Assembly: GCA_018269055.1 (NCBI GenBank)
Contig: JAFDVI010000022.1
Span: 124,001-188,000 of the forward strand
DNA length: 64,000 nt
Source: Acidobacteriota bacterium
Lineage (GTDB): Bacteria > Acidobacteriota > Blastocatellia > RBC074
Direction: 5' to 3'
Positions 44,199 through 52,021 of this stretch are shown here, in pieces. Every line of letters starts with the position of its first letter. Position 1 is the first letter of the stretch. Below the pieces are notes generated by a model. That model saw nothing but the letters and a program-made list of their open reading frames with translations, searched no databases and was not told where the DNA came from. The translations under genes and the position numbers were made by a program.

Positions 44199-44579
44199 CT
44201 ATCGTTCGCGCGCAGCGTGGATCAATGCTTCCATGTGGTCAAGGTATTGTTCCAGCGCCTGGCGACCGACATCGGTCAGTTGATATTTTGTTTTTGGGAT
44301 GCGTCCTTCAAAAGATTTGGTGCAGTTGATGTAGCCCGCATCTTCCAGCTTGCGAGCGTGAACGCTGACATTGCCGTCAGTTGTTTTTAGTAATTCTTTG
44401 AGCGAGCTGAACGTGAGCGATTCGTTGGCGGCCAGTGCGCTGACGATGCCCAGTCGAATGCGTTCGTGAATCAGGTTGTCGAGTTCCGGCGCGCGCTCTG
44501 CGGCCTGCAAAGCCTGCAATGCTCTGGCATCCGTCCGATTTTTGACTTGCCGTGATGTTGATTGAACTGATTTAGCCAC
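44199..44579 (-). CDS. Winged-helix transcriptional regulator (DNA-binding)
   Basis: This 126-residue regulator begins with a basic arm (about 1-25), followed by a winged helix-turn-helix at about 40-110 ([20 protein letters not shown], then [20 protein letters not shown]). The C-terminal helix ([15 protein letters not shown]) probably mediates dimer contacts. It belongs to the wHTH group with no ligand domain. The start is GTG at 44579 with AGGAGG 6 bases upstream. It overlaps the end of the membrane-protein gene by 8 bases, so the two are translated together. It may regulate its own operon through the CAAGTACTTG palindrome upstream. That link is inference. Confidence 0.85.
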   Translation of the reverse strand: MAKSVQSTSRQVKNRTDARALQALQAAERAPELDNLIHERIRLGIVSALAANESLTFSSLKELLKTTDGNVSVHARKLEDAGYINCTKSFEGRIPKTKYQLTDVGRQALEQYLDHMEALIHAARER

Positions 44580-45204
44580 CGTGCCTCCTTGCGATGACAA
44601 TTCCAAAGATGATGTGCAGGCCTCCAAAACCTGCTGCCAAAAAATAATTGTTCCATTGTGGGGGAGCGATAAGCGCCATCACTCCTAAAGCCATAAAACA
44701 AAGCCCCATGACAGGCACAACCTTGACTGAAAAGGCTCCGCCCGTGACGACGCCCGTTCCATACAGCAATAGCCACATTCCCGGAAGAATCGTTAATGCC
44801 TCCTCGACGCGTGAAAGCGCGATGGAAAGCAGCGCACCGGCGATCAGCGGCGGCGTCAAACTGAGCGTGAATCGTCGCCCCGGTGGAGATAACAGCTTGA
44901 TTTGCGCGGCTGTCGCCTTGCGCTTCATCATCAGTCCGCCAATGACCAACGCCAGCGGAAGTTCACATCCCCAGACGTACATCCATTCGTGTTCATCCTG
45001 GACGCGGGACGCTATGAAAGCCGCAATCAAGGCTGTTGCTCCAACCAACACGCCGCCCCAACCGGGAACTGCCGTAAAGGACGATGCGCGCTCCATGGTT
45101 TCGCGGATGAAGCGCAGATTGTCCATTGCCCGACCATGCAAGGTGGGCACAGGCAGTGATTCTTCTTCAGGAAGTTCTGGGCGGAATTGATGAAGGGTTC
45201 CCAT
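44572..45204 (-). CDS. Six-helix membrane protein co-encoded with a regulator
   Basis: This 210-residue protein has a soluble N-terminus of about 55 residues and roughly five or six membrane helices from 50 to 205 ([88 protein letters not shown]). I know of no function for it. It is the first gene of a two-gene unit with the winged-helix regulator, an arrangement seen in acidobacterial genomes as I recall. The ATG at 45204 has no Shine-Dalgarno site, and the -10 box ends only 9 bases upstream, which suggests a leaderless or nearly leaderless mRNA. Confidence 0.78.
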   Translation of the reverse strand: MGTLHQFRPELPEEESLPVPTLHGRAMDNLRFIRETMERASSFTAVPGWGGVLVGATALIAAFIASRVQDEHEWMYVWGCELPLALVIGGLMMKRKATAAQIKLLSPPGRRFTLSLTPPLIAGALLSIALSRVEEALTILPGMWLLLYGTGVVTGGAFSVKVVPVMGLCFMALGVMALIAPPQWNNYFLAAGFGGLHIIFGIVIARRHGG

Positions 45205-45213
45205 AACGCGGGG

Positions 45214-45242
45214 ATCATAGCGGTCTTGTTCGGCTTTGACAA
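45214..45242 (-). promoter_or_regulatory. Sigma-70-type promoter for the membrane protein/regulator operon
   Basis: On the minus strand TTGTCA (45242-45237), a 17-base spacer and TATGAT (45219-45214) match the -35/-10 consensus well (5 of 6 each). The -10 box ends 9 bases before the start codon at 45204, so the transcript would begin within a few bases of the ATG. Confidence 0.65.
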
Positions 45243-45254
45243 GTACTTGACAAG
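45236..45254. promoter_or_regulatory. Candidate operator: palindrome plus direct repeat over the -35 box
   Basis: A perfect 10-base palindrome CAAGTACTTG (45240-45249) sits inside two copies of TTGACAAG (45236-45243 and 45247-45254). It overlaps the -35 hexamer of the minus-strand operon that encodes a winged-helix regulator. That is a typical place for autorepression. Confidence 0.45.
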
Positions 45255-45409
45255 ACAAAGTTATGTTGCAAACCCGCGTCTTTGCGAGAAACCCGAAAGC
45301 CAGATGCAAAATCGCGAATGCGGTTGCGAAAAGGGAATTGCTGGGGTAGAAACGGCTCGCACTTCTTCATCGGTACACTTTCAAATCAAACCAACAATGG
45401 AGGTTTCAA

Positions 45410-46495
45410 ATGTCTCGAACAGAGCATTACCAACTGAATCGGCGTCGTTTCCTTGCCGGACTGGGAGCGGGATTGACAGCGTCAGCGGTTGTACCGCAAT
45501 TGCTGTTTTCCGCAGAAGCTCGCTTCAGCGAGGAACAGCCGATCATTCTTGGCGCAGGCAATCACAAATACGAATGGGTTCGCGGCTGGGGAACGCTGCC
45601 GGAAGGAATGAAGTTTGGGAGCACGCACGGCGGCGTCGTGGTGGATGCGAAAAACCAAATTTACTTCAGCACAGACGGCGATGCGGCAATCGCTGTTTTC
45701 GACCAGAACGGCAAATATATCCGCTCCATCGGCAAAGAATGGAAGCCGGACAAGGACGGTAACGGCACGCACGACATGCAAATTCATAGGGAAGGCAAAC
45801 AGGAGTTCATTTATCTGGTCAGTTTGTTCCGCAGCGAATTTGCAAAAATTACCACCGCCGGGGAAGTGGTTTGGGTGAAAGGTTACCCGGAAAAATCCGG
45901 CATTTATAAAGACAAAACGCAGTTCAAGCCCACCGGCATCACGGTTGCGCCGTCCGGCGAGTTTTACGTCACGGACGGATACGGCGCCAATTATGTGCAT
46001 CATTACAGCGCAAAAGGCGAGTACTTGAATTCCTGGGGCGGAAAAAGCACGCAGGCCAAAGAAGATGGCAAGTTCAGCACGCCGCACAAAATCATTATTG
46101 ACCAGCGAGCCGGATCGCCGACGGTATTGGTGACGGACCGTGCCAATCATCGTTTGCAGTGGTTCACGCTGGAAGGCAAACACATCAAAACAGTAGACGG
46201 CACGGAAAATGATTTCCTGCGATTGCCTTCGGTGCTCAGCATTCGCGGGATGGATGTAGCCATCGGCGATTTGAAAGGCCGCGTGACGATCATTGATAAA
46301 GACAACAAACTGGTCACGCACCTGGGCGACAGCGGCAACGACAAGAAACAGGCCACCAACAAAATTCCGCCCGATCAATGGGTGGACGGCCAGTTCATCG
46401 CCGCGCACGGAATTACTTGGGACAGCAAAGGGAACTTGTATGTTTCCGAATGGAATTTGTCCGGGCGCGTCGTAAAATTGAAACGATTGAAATAA
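45410..46495 (+). CDS. Tat-exported NHL-repeat beta-propeller protein
   Basis: This 361-residue protein has a twin-arginine signal (RRRFLAGLGAGLTASAVVP at about residues 11-29) and an NHL-type beta-propeller in the mature part. Recognisable blades include GVVVDAKNQIYFSTDG, GITVAPSGEFYVTDGYG, PHKIIIDQRAG...VLVTDRANHRLQWF and GITWDSKGNLYVSEWN. The fold resembles peptidylglycine amidating lyase and other six-bladed propellers. No catalytic residues are certain. Tat export suggests that it folds, perhaps with a metal, before export. GGAGG lies 9 bases before the ATG. The gene is divergent from the membrane protein/regulator pair. Confidence 0.88.
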   Translation: MSRTEHYQLNRRRFLAGLGAGLTASAVVPQLLFSAEARFSEEQPIILGAGNHKYEWVRGWGTLPEGMKFGSTHGGVVVDAKNQIYFSTDGDAAIAVFDQNGKYIRSIGKEWKPDKDGNGTHDMQIHREGKQEFIYLVSLFRSEFAKITTAGEVVWVKGYPEKSGIYKDKTQFKPTGITVAPSGEFYVTDGYGANYVHHYSAKGEYLNSWGGKSTQAKEDGKFSTPHKIIIDQRAGSPTVLVTDRANHRLQWFTLEGKHIKTVDGTENDFLRLPSVLSIRGMDVAIGDLKGRVTIIDKDNKLVTHLGDSGNDKKQATNKIPPDQWVDGQFIAAHGITWDSKGNLYVSEWNLSGRVVKLKRLK

Positions 46496-46534
46496 ACGCC
46501 AAGATGGTTGGCAGTCATAAAGGCGATTCATTTT

Positions 46535-46592
46535 TAGCCACAGAGATCACAGAGTACACAGAGAAAGAAAAATCCTCAGTGTTCTCTGTGGC
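46535..46592. repeat. Palindromic CACAGAG-type repeat
   Basis: The left arm TAGCCACAGAGATCACAGAG (46535-46554) pairs imperfectly with CTCAGTGTTCTCTGTGGC (46575-46592). Repeats of ACAGAG and CTCTGTG extend further on both sides. This sequence type is, as far as I recall, spread between genes in many environmental genomes. It lies between the NHL-propeller gene and the CruF gene. Confidence 0.75.
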
Positions 46593-46650
46593 GAGAAACA
46601 GGCTCTGTGTAGCCTCAGCCTGAAGAGCTGCCAAGCGTCAACTACTGCTG

Positions 46651-47463
46651 ATGCTTCACTTCTTTTACCTGCTTTTCTCTACCATCGCCTATCGTCCTTA
46701 CGTCTTTGTTTTCCTGGCCTGTTACCTGTTTTTGGCAATTACGCACATCGGTCTGAAACGGACGGCGCTGTTTTCCGTGCTGGCCTTTCTGGTCGCTTTC
46801 GTCTGCGAATGGAGCTCAGCGGTGGCCGCGACGGGCTTTCCTTTCGGACTCTACACCTACATCAACACAACCAGCGACAAAGAGTTATGGATTGCGGGAG
46901 TGCCCTTTATGGACTCGCTTTCGTTCACTTTTTTGAGCTACGTCAGTTGGGAACTGGCGACGCTGCTGCTGGGAAAAGTGCAGGCAAGCTGGCGCGATGT
47001 GCAGGTTTTGAACGCCGAAGGCGTCCGGCGAACCTGGGCGGCAAATTTCCTCGCGCCGTTTTTGATGATGTACCTGGACATTATCATTGATCCCGTAGCG
47101 CTGCTCGGCGACCGCTGGTTTCTGGGCAAGATTTACTTTTATCCAAATGGCGGCAGTTATTTCGGCATTACGCTGGCGAATTTCTTGGGCTGGTATTTTG
47201 TCTGCTTCGTCATCGTTCGGGCGTTTATCTGGGTGGAAAAAATGGTGTTTACTGGCTCTGCTAACTTGAGCAAAGGACTGCTGGATTACCGCTACAAGGC
47301 CTTGGGGGCAGTGGGCTTATATTTTGGAGTGCTGGGGTTCAACCTGTTTATGACATTTTGGATCGGCGAACGAATGCTGGGAGTGGTGGGAGTGATCATC
47401 ATTTTGCCGATCCTGACAATGCTGCTGCTCAAGTTGCATCAATCCTGGGGCGAAAAAATTTAG
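46651..47463 (+). CDS. cruF: Carotenoid biosynthesis protein, CruF-like (DUF422)
   Basis: This 270-residue integral membrane protein has seven or eight helices. CruF hydrates the end of acyclic carotenoids (the 1',2'-hydratase step) in cyanobacteria, haloarchaea and other pigment makers. Conserved family stretches are visible: CEWSSAVAATGFPFGLYTY (about 51-69), VPFMDSLSFTFLSYVSWELA (about 86-105), and the DIIIDPVALLGDRWFLG region (about 146-162). No other carotenoid gene is in the window. The ATG at 46651 has no clear Shine-Dalgarno site and lies soon after a palindromic repeat. The family assignment is firm; the exact carotenoid substrate is not known. Confidence 0.85.
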   Translation: MLHFFYLLFSTIAYRPYVFVFLACYLFLAITHIGLKRTALFSVLAFLVAFVCEWSSAVAATGFPFGLYTYINTTSDKELWIAGVPFMDSLSFTFLSYVSWELATLLLGKVQASWRDVQVLNAEGVRRTWAANFLAPFLMMYLDIIIDPVALLGDRWFLGKIYFYPNGGSYFGITLANFLGWYFVCFVIVRAFIWVEKMVFTGSANLSKGLLDYRYKALGAVGLYFGVLGFNLFMTFWIGERMLGVVGVIIILPILTMLLLKLHQSWGEKI

Positions 47464-47529
47464 ACTCATTGGCAATTGCTTCAGTCTCACCGACATTCTT
47501 TTTTTGCAATTCGTGTGAGGTAAATCGTG

Positions 47530-48603
47530 ATGGGTAAATTCAGAAGCTTTTTGACAGGAATCTTCGTCGTCACAGTCTGTTGTTTGACCGGTGTGGGAAC
47601 AGCCAAGGGCCAGGCCCAAAACCAGGAAACGCTGAAAATTGATACCACATTGGTCAGCGTTCCCGTGGTTGTCAGTGACCGCGAAGGCCGTTACGTTAGC
47701 GGACTAAAAGCTTCAGATTTCACGCTTTACGCCGACCGAGTGAAACAATCCATCGAATTTTTCGCCGACACCGAAGAACCCATCAACGTCGCGTTACTGC
47801 TCGACACCAGCAAAAGCACAACGCTGGTATTGGATGACATCAAAAAAGCCGCCAAAGATTTCGTCAAACAATTGCGCCCACAAGATCGCGCGATGATCGT
47901 CAGTTTTGATTACAACGAAACGGCGCTGTGCGAATTGACTTCGGACCGCAAAACTCTGGAAAAGGCGATTGGCAAAGCACGAATCGGGGAAATTCCAGGC
48001 ACCAAGTTACGCGACGCGGTTTACGACGTGATGCGCGAAGAATTCCGCAACGTCAAAGGGCGCAAAGCGATCATTTTGCTGACTGACGGAAAAGATTTTG
48101 GCAGCGAAGTGTCTGAGCGCCAATTGTTGGACAGCGCAACGGAGGCCGATACGTTGATTTACTCTGTGTTTTACCTTTCATTGCCGCCCGCGTTGGCGCG
48201 CAAGTCGCAAGGTGATCGCGGGGGTTGGGGCAATCCACGAATGGGACGACGCGGAGGAGTTTTCGGACCACGCTTTCCCATGCCGCCTCCGCAACGTCCC
48301 GGGGATGATCAACGCCGACAGCGGCGCGCAGGCCAGGTCGAACGCCGCAATGAAGTCGCAATAGATTTTTTGGAGCAGTTGTCTGAAGCCTCCGCCGGGC
48401 GATATTTCAACAGCGAAGTTGCCAATCTGAAAAACACCTTCGGTCAAATCGTCGAAGAGTTGCGCCATCAATACCGGTTGGGTTTTTATCCGCCGGATCA
48501 GCCTTCCGCTCAATCCGTCGTCCACAGCATCCGAGTTGAGGTTGCCCGTCCCGATATTGTCGTTCGTTCGCGGCGGAGTTATCGAACCTCTGAGAAACCT
48601 TAG
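47530..48603 (+). CDS. Secreted VWA-domain protein (VWFA-related acidobacterial type)
   Basis: This 357-residue protein has a signal peptide at about 1-27 (ending AKGQAQ). An N-terminal beta domain covers about 35-80 (VSVPVVVSDREGRYVSGLKA). A von Willebrand factor A domain follows at about 85-330, with the metal-binding MIDAS motif DTSKS (92-96), a conserved TKLRDAVYDV and LLTDGKD. A Gly/Arg/Pro-rich insert lies at about 220-270. The overall form matches the TIGR03436 group that is expanded in Acidobacteria. Its function there is unknown and may be protein binding or adhesion. ATG at 47530 is preceded by GAGG; a GTG one codon upstream is possible. Confidence 0.87.
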   Translation: MGKFRSFLTGIFVVTVCCLTGVGTAKGQAQNQETLKIDTTLVSVPVVVSDREGRYVSGLKASDFTLYADRVKQSIEFFADTEEPINVALLLDTSKSTTLVLDDIKKAAKDFVKQLRPQDRAMIVSFDYNETALCELTSDRKTLEKAIGKARIGEIPGTKLRDAVYDVMREEFRNVKGRKAIILLTDGKDFGSEVSERQLLDSATEADTLIYSVFYLSLPPALARKSQGDRGGWGNPRMGRRGGVFGPRFPMPPPQRPGDDQRRQRRAGQVERRNEVAIDFLEQLSEASAGRYFNSEVANLKNTFGQIVEELRHQYRLGFYPPDQPSAQSVVHSIRVEVARPDIVVRSRRSYRTSEKP

Positions 48604-48714
48604 CGCAGACCAGCCGGAATGATTGATTGTCGAACCGGATCGGTATACAACAGGCGCGCGCAAAACGGCGCAGTCACCCGAACAGCCACAAACTTTTACC
48701 GGTCACTGAAAGCT

Positions 48715-50424
48715 ATGAAAAAGTTGTTGTTTGCGTATGCAGTTTTATGCGCCTGGGGAACCCTTGCGTTTGCGGAAGGCCCGATTCCACCCATTTCATC
48801 CGGCTACGGAGCCAATGGCAGCTTCGCCATCACCGTAGATAAATTTGCCAGCCCGCTTTACGACAATGAAAAGGTGCAAGTTTTCCGGCCCGCGGGCGTC
48901 ACGCAGCCGGTTCCAGTGATCTTCTTTGTGCCGGGATTCAACAACAACGATCCCGACGAGTATCGCCCATTGATCAATCACATCGTCAGCCGAGGCTTCG
49001 CGCTGGTGTACTTGCCGTTTCAATTCTTTTCCTGGGACATCTCGCTTCACGAAAAACGCTACAACACGATCTGGGCGGGCTTTGAGGAAGCGATCAAACG
49101 CTTCGGCGCTTCGTTCGATCTGACGCGCATAGGTTTTATGGGGCATTCGTACGGCGCTTCGGCATTGCCAGCGATGATGCAGCGCGGCGTGGTCGGCAAA
49201 GGCTGGGGCAAAAACGGCGCGTTCATTTATTCGATGGCGGCCTGGTACGTCTACGAATTTGGCGGAAAAGAATACGCCAACTGGCCGCAGCATGTGAAAT
49301 TGCTGGTGCAGGTTTTCGAAGACGACGGCGTTTGCGATCACCGCATGAGCAAGGAAATGTACGAACGCGCCAATCTGCCCATTAGCGAAAAGGAATTCGT
49401 CATGCTGCGCAGCGAACGGCGACAGGGTTATACGCTCGATGCAGAACACGGAACGCCTTCAACCGGCAGCGATGAAAATGCACTGGATTACTACGGCATT
49501 TATCGAATGTTCGATGCGCTGGCGGATTATTCGTTCAGCGGCAGCGCGGCAGGGAAGCGAATCGCGCTCGGCAACGGCAACGCGGAGCAGCGCTTTATGG
49601 GCAACTGGCCGGACGGACAGCCGGTGCGCGAACTGATTGCCGGAGATTGCGTGCCGATCACGCGTTCGTCGAATTCGTTTCTATTCCCCAACTTCGGTTC
49701 GACGATGAGTGTCGCCAATGTGTCTTCGGCCAGTTTGCGCGAAGGAACCGTCGCGCCGGATTCGCTGGTGTCGGCTTTCGGAGAAGAGCTTTCTGCTTCG
49801 GCCAAATCCGCCATCGGACAACCGGCAGAAACGCTGAACAGCACAACCGTCAGAATCAAAGACGGCGTTTGCGCCGAACGCTTAGCGCCGCTCTTTTTCG
49901 TTTCGCCGGGGCAGGTCAATTACCTGTTTCCATCCGGCGCAGCCAGCGGCGTCGGCACGGTTTCGGTTTTCAACGAAGCCGGTTCGGTTTCCGTCGCCAC
50001 TGTTCAAATCAGCAGCACCGCGCCGGGGTTGTTCGCCGCCAACGCCAACGGCCAAGGCGTCGCGGCGGCTTCTGTGCTGCGCATCAAAGCCAACGGCCAG
50101 CAGCAATACGAAAAAGCCGTCCAGTTCGACGCGGCGCAAAACCGGTACGTCGCGCAGCCGATTGATCTGAGCATCCCCGGCGATAAAGTGTTTCTATTGC
50201 TGTTTGGCACAGGGCTTCGCTACCGCAATTCGCTCGGCAGTGTGACTGCGACCATCGGCGGAATTCCCGTTGAAGTTTTATACGCTGGCCCACAAGGCGG
50301 CTTTCTCGGCTTGGATCAGATCAATCTGCGATTGCCGCAAAACCTGGCTGGGCGAGGCGAGGTAAATGTTGTGCTGATAGTTGATGGTAAAGTTGGAAAT
50401 GTGGTCAAGATAGTAGCCAGATAA
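48715..50424 (+). CDS. Secreted alpha/beta hydrolase with C-terminal TIGR03437 domain
   Basis: This 569-residue exported protein has a signal peptide at about 1-20 and an alpha/beta-hydrolase domain at about 30-290, with the nucleophile elbow GHSYGAS (Ser145) and an FVPGF oxyanion-type segment near 71-75. The TIGR03437 domain follows, at about 330-569 ([63 protein letters not shown]). That domain is expanded in Acidobacteria and has no known role. Here it is contiguous, which gives a direct reference for the split copy in the 26893 protein. The ATG at 48715 begins the signal peptide. The hydrolase substrate is not known. Confidence 0.85.
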   Translation: MKKLLFAYAVLCAWGTLAFAEGPIPPISSGYGANGSFAITVDKFASPLYDNEKVQVFRPAGVTQPVPVIFFVPGFNNNDPDEYRPLINHIVSRGFALVYLPFQFFSWDISLHEKRYNTIWAGFEEAIKRFGASFDLTRIGFMGHSYGASALPAMMQRGVVGKGWGKNGAFIYSMAAWYVYEFGGKEYANWPQHVKLLVQVFEDDGVCDHRMSKEMYERANLPISEKEFVMLRSERRQGYTLDAEHGTPSTGSDENALDYYGIYRMFDALADYSFSGSAAGKRIALGNGNAEQRFMGNWPDGQPVRELIAGDCVPITRSSNSFLFPNFGSTMSVANVSSASLREGTVAPDSLVSAFGEELSASAKSAIGQPAETLNSTTVRIKDGVCAERLAPLFFVSPGQVNYLFPSGAASGVGTVSVFNEAGSVSVATVQISSTAPGLFAANANGQGVAAASVLRIKANGQQQYEKAVQFDAAQNRYVAQPIDLSIPGDKVFLLLFGTGLRYRNSLGSVTATIGGIPVEVLYAGPQGGFLGLDQINLRLPQNLAGRGEVNVVLIVDGKVGNVVKIVAR

Positions 50425-50464
50425 GGATGTTTTGCGTCTTCTATGGAGCACGATTTTGTACGGC

Positions 50465-51205
50465 TTAAAGGATATTTTTAACGGCCCAATTTACACCATC
50501 AATCATCTCATCTACCTGGTCCTTGGTGGGTTCATCTGTCTTTTTATGAGTACAAAGATTTCTTATGTCTGCTAAAAATTGTACCTTTCTCCACGTAGGC
50601 ACGTCGTAAACACCAGCCTGTTTTAATGGGTCATTCAAGTCACCAACGGTTGGGTTTGCCTTGGAAATCTTTACTCCATGATGACTTGCTACTCTTTGCA
50701 GGTGAGACTCAAGCACGACACCTGCCAATGCGCCCGCAGCACGCAAGCTTGTTTTCTTTAACGTCTTAGCGGTGGCGATCTCTGCATCTACTATGTCAGC
50801 GGCTAAGCTGCCTTCAATGTGAGCTAGCACGCCTTCAATTCGAGAAGACAGGGATTCCAAAATGTGAAACTGATTCATCAAGCGAATCATGACAATGTTG
50901 TGAATATCAAAAATGGGGTTTCCATATAAGTCATTACGAGGGCTAATCCCTTTAATGTAATCCTGAATAACGTAGTTCGACGCATCGAGTAGTTTCCTTT
51001 TGGGATCAATCAAGTAATAACTTTTGAATTCCTCAAAACGATCACTGGCAAGCGTAGATACTATTTGGACAGACCGAGTAAACCAAGATTGGTAACTGCG
51101 ATTAAAGCCAATCAGGTCGTCAATGCTTTTCGCTAGTTTGAGTAACTGCTTTCTCTCGTTAATCAGTGTTTCAAGTTCCAGTTTAAGCTCTTCTTTTGAG
51201 TTCAT
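50465..51205 (-). CDS. HEPN-like protein of unknown function
   Basis: This 246-residue cytoplasmic protein has a charged coiled N-terminus (about 1-30) and a mostly helical body. The C-terminal part has an RNLCTH motif, the R-x4-H signature of HEPN ribonucleases and related helical domains, near residue 216-221. An AGALAGVVLESHL helix precedes it. I do not recognise the exact family. HEPN proteins often act in toxin systems or phage defence, but some are not nucleases. The gene seems more A/T-rich than its neighbours and lacks a good Shine-Dalgarno site. It stands alone between unrelated genes, which suggests possible acquisition. Confidence 0.7.
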   Translation of the reverse strand: MNSKEELKLELETLINERKQLLKLAKSIDDLIGFNRSYQSWFTRSVQIVSTLASDRFEEFKSYYLIDPKRKLLDASNYVIQDYIKGISPRNDLYGNPIFDIHNIVMIRLMNQFHILESLSSRIEGVLAHIEGSLAADIVDAEIATAKTLKKTSLRAAGALAGVVLESHLQRVASHHGVKISKANPTVGDLNDPLKQAGVYDVPTWRKVQFLADIRNLCTHKKTDEPTKDQVDEMIDGVNWAVKNIL

Positions 51206-51271
51206 TGTATTTGGGCATCATAAAAGTGAGTTACTGCTGGGACTCTCTATTCAGTGATGAAGTCATCCTTC

Positions 51272-51688
51272 CTAGGTTTGATCAGTCCCTTCGCAGTTGA
51301 TCATCCACGGAATGCCGAAGCGATCCATGAGCATGCCGAACCGCGCTGCCCAGAAGGTTTGCTGAATCGGCATGACGACCTTTCCGCCTTCGGCCAAATC
51401 GTTAAAGGTGCGCTCGGCGTCAGCGATGCTTTTGATGTGAAGCGAAAGCGAGATGCCTTTTGGTTCTTCGTATTGACCCGGAGGCGAATCGGCTCCCATC
51501 AAAACCTGGTCGCCGATGGTCAAGCTGCCGTGCATGATTTTGTCCGCCCAACCCGCCGGAGCCTGCTCTGCCATCGGCGTGCCGCCGTAGCGAAAGACTT
51601 CTCCGAGTTTGCCGCCGAGGCACTGTTCGTAGAATTTGAACGCTTCTTCGCAATCTCCCTGAAAACTGAGATACGGTGTCATCTGCAT
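51272..51688 (-). CDS. VOC-superfamily protein, PhnB-like
   Basis: This 138-residue protein is a single vicinal-oxygen-chelate unit of the PhnB/3-demethylubiquinone type. Typical stretches are TPYLSFQGDCEEAFKFYEQC (4-23), KIMHGSLTIGDQVLMGAD, and the end FWAARFGMLMDRFGIPWMIN. Members fold as paired beta-alpha units around a metal, but many have no known substrate. GGAGA lies 7 bases before the ATG. The gene lies 66 bases downstream of the HEPN-like gene's start region on the same strand, with no clear link. Confidence 0.88.
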   Translation of the reverse strand: MQMTPYLSFQGDCEEAFKFYEQCLGGKLGEVFRYGGTPMAEQAPAGWADKIMHGSLTIGDQVLMGADSPPGQYEEPKGISLSLHIKSIADAERTFNDLAEGGKVVMPIQQTFWAARFGMLMDRFGIPWMINCEGTDQT

Positions 51689-52021
51689 AAGAAATCTCCT
51701 TTCGACGACTGATCTGTTTGGTTTTTAGAAAAAGAATTTCCGAAGAAAGTCCCGAAGGGACGGCGAGAGAATAGCTCCGGATGAAATCCGGGGAACAAGG
51801 CCAATCACCTTTCAAGCCCCGGCAGGGGCGACAGACATAGCGATTTTGAAAGCTTGGCTTTCGCCCCGCTGGGGCTTGGGAACTTTGCTGACCATACACC
51901 CCGGATTTCATCCGGGGCTAATTTCTGTTCACCCCTTTGGGGTTCTGGTCGGAACATCATTTTCTTCGTTTTTATCGCTAACTGCTTGCCACAACCGAAA
52001 GTGTGACTGGAATTCAATTTC
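51689..52021. other. Gene-free stretch with hairpin array
   Basis: No gene is credible in these 333 bases. Most of the stretch is the array of short GC hairpins described at 51749-51944. Confidence 0.5.
51749..51944. repeat. Array of six short GC-rich palindromes
   Basis: Six hairpins occur in under 200 bases: GTCCC-gaa-GGGAC (51749-51761), CCGGAT-gaa-ATCCGG (51777-51791), GCCCC-ggca-GGGGC (51816-51829), GCCCC-gct-GGGGC (51863-51875), CCCCGGAT-ttc-ATCCGGGG (51899-51917) and ACCCC-ttt-GGGGT (51931-51943). The second and fifth are near-copies in opposite orientation, as are the third and fourth, so the whole block is also a large inverted repeat. Confidence 0.8.

Noticed and set aside
45482-46531. 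Minus-strand open frame of 349 codons opposite the NHL propeller gene
   Set aside because: The plus strand has a Tat signal, NHL repeats and a GGAGG site. The minus frame has no recognisable domain and covers the whole real gene.
50465-51688. A two-gene toxin-antitoxin system formed by the HEPN-like gene and the VOC gene
   Set aside because: The VOC protein is a typical PhnB-like protein unrelated to MNT or other HEPN antitoxins, so I keep the two separate.
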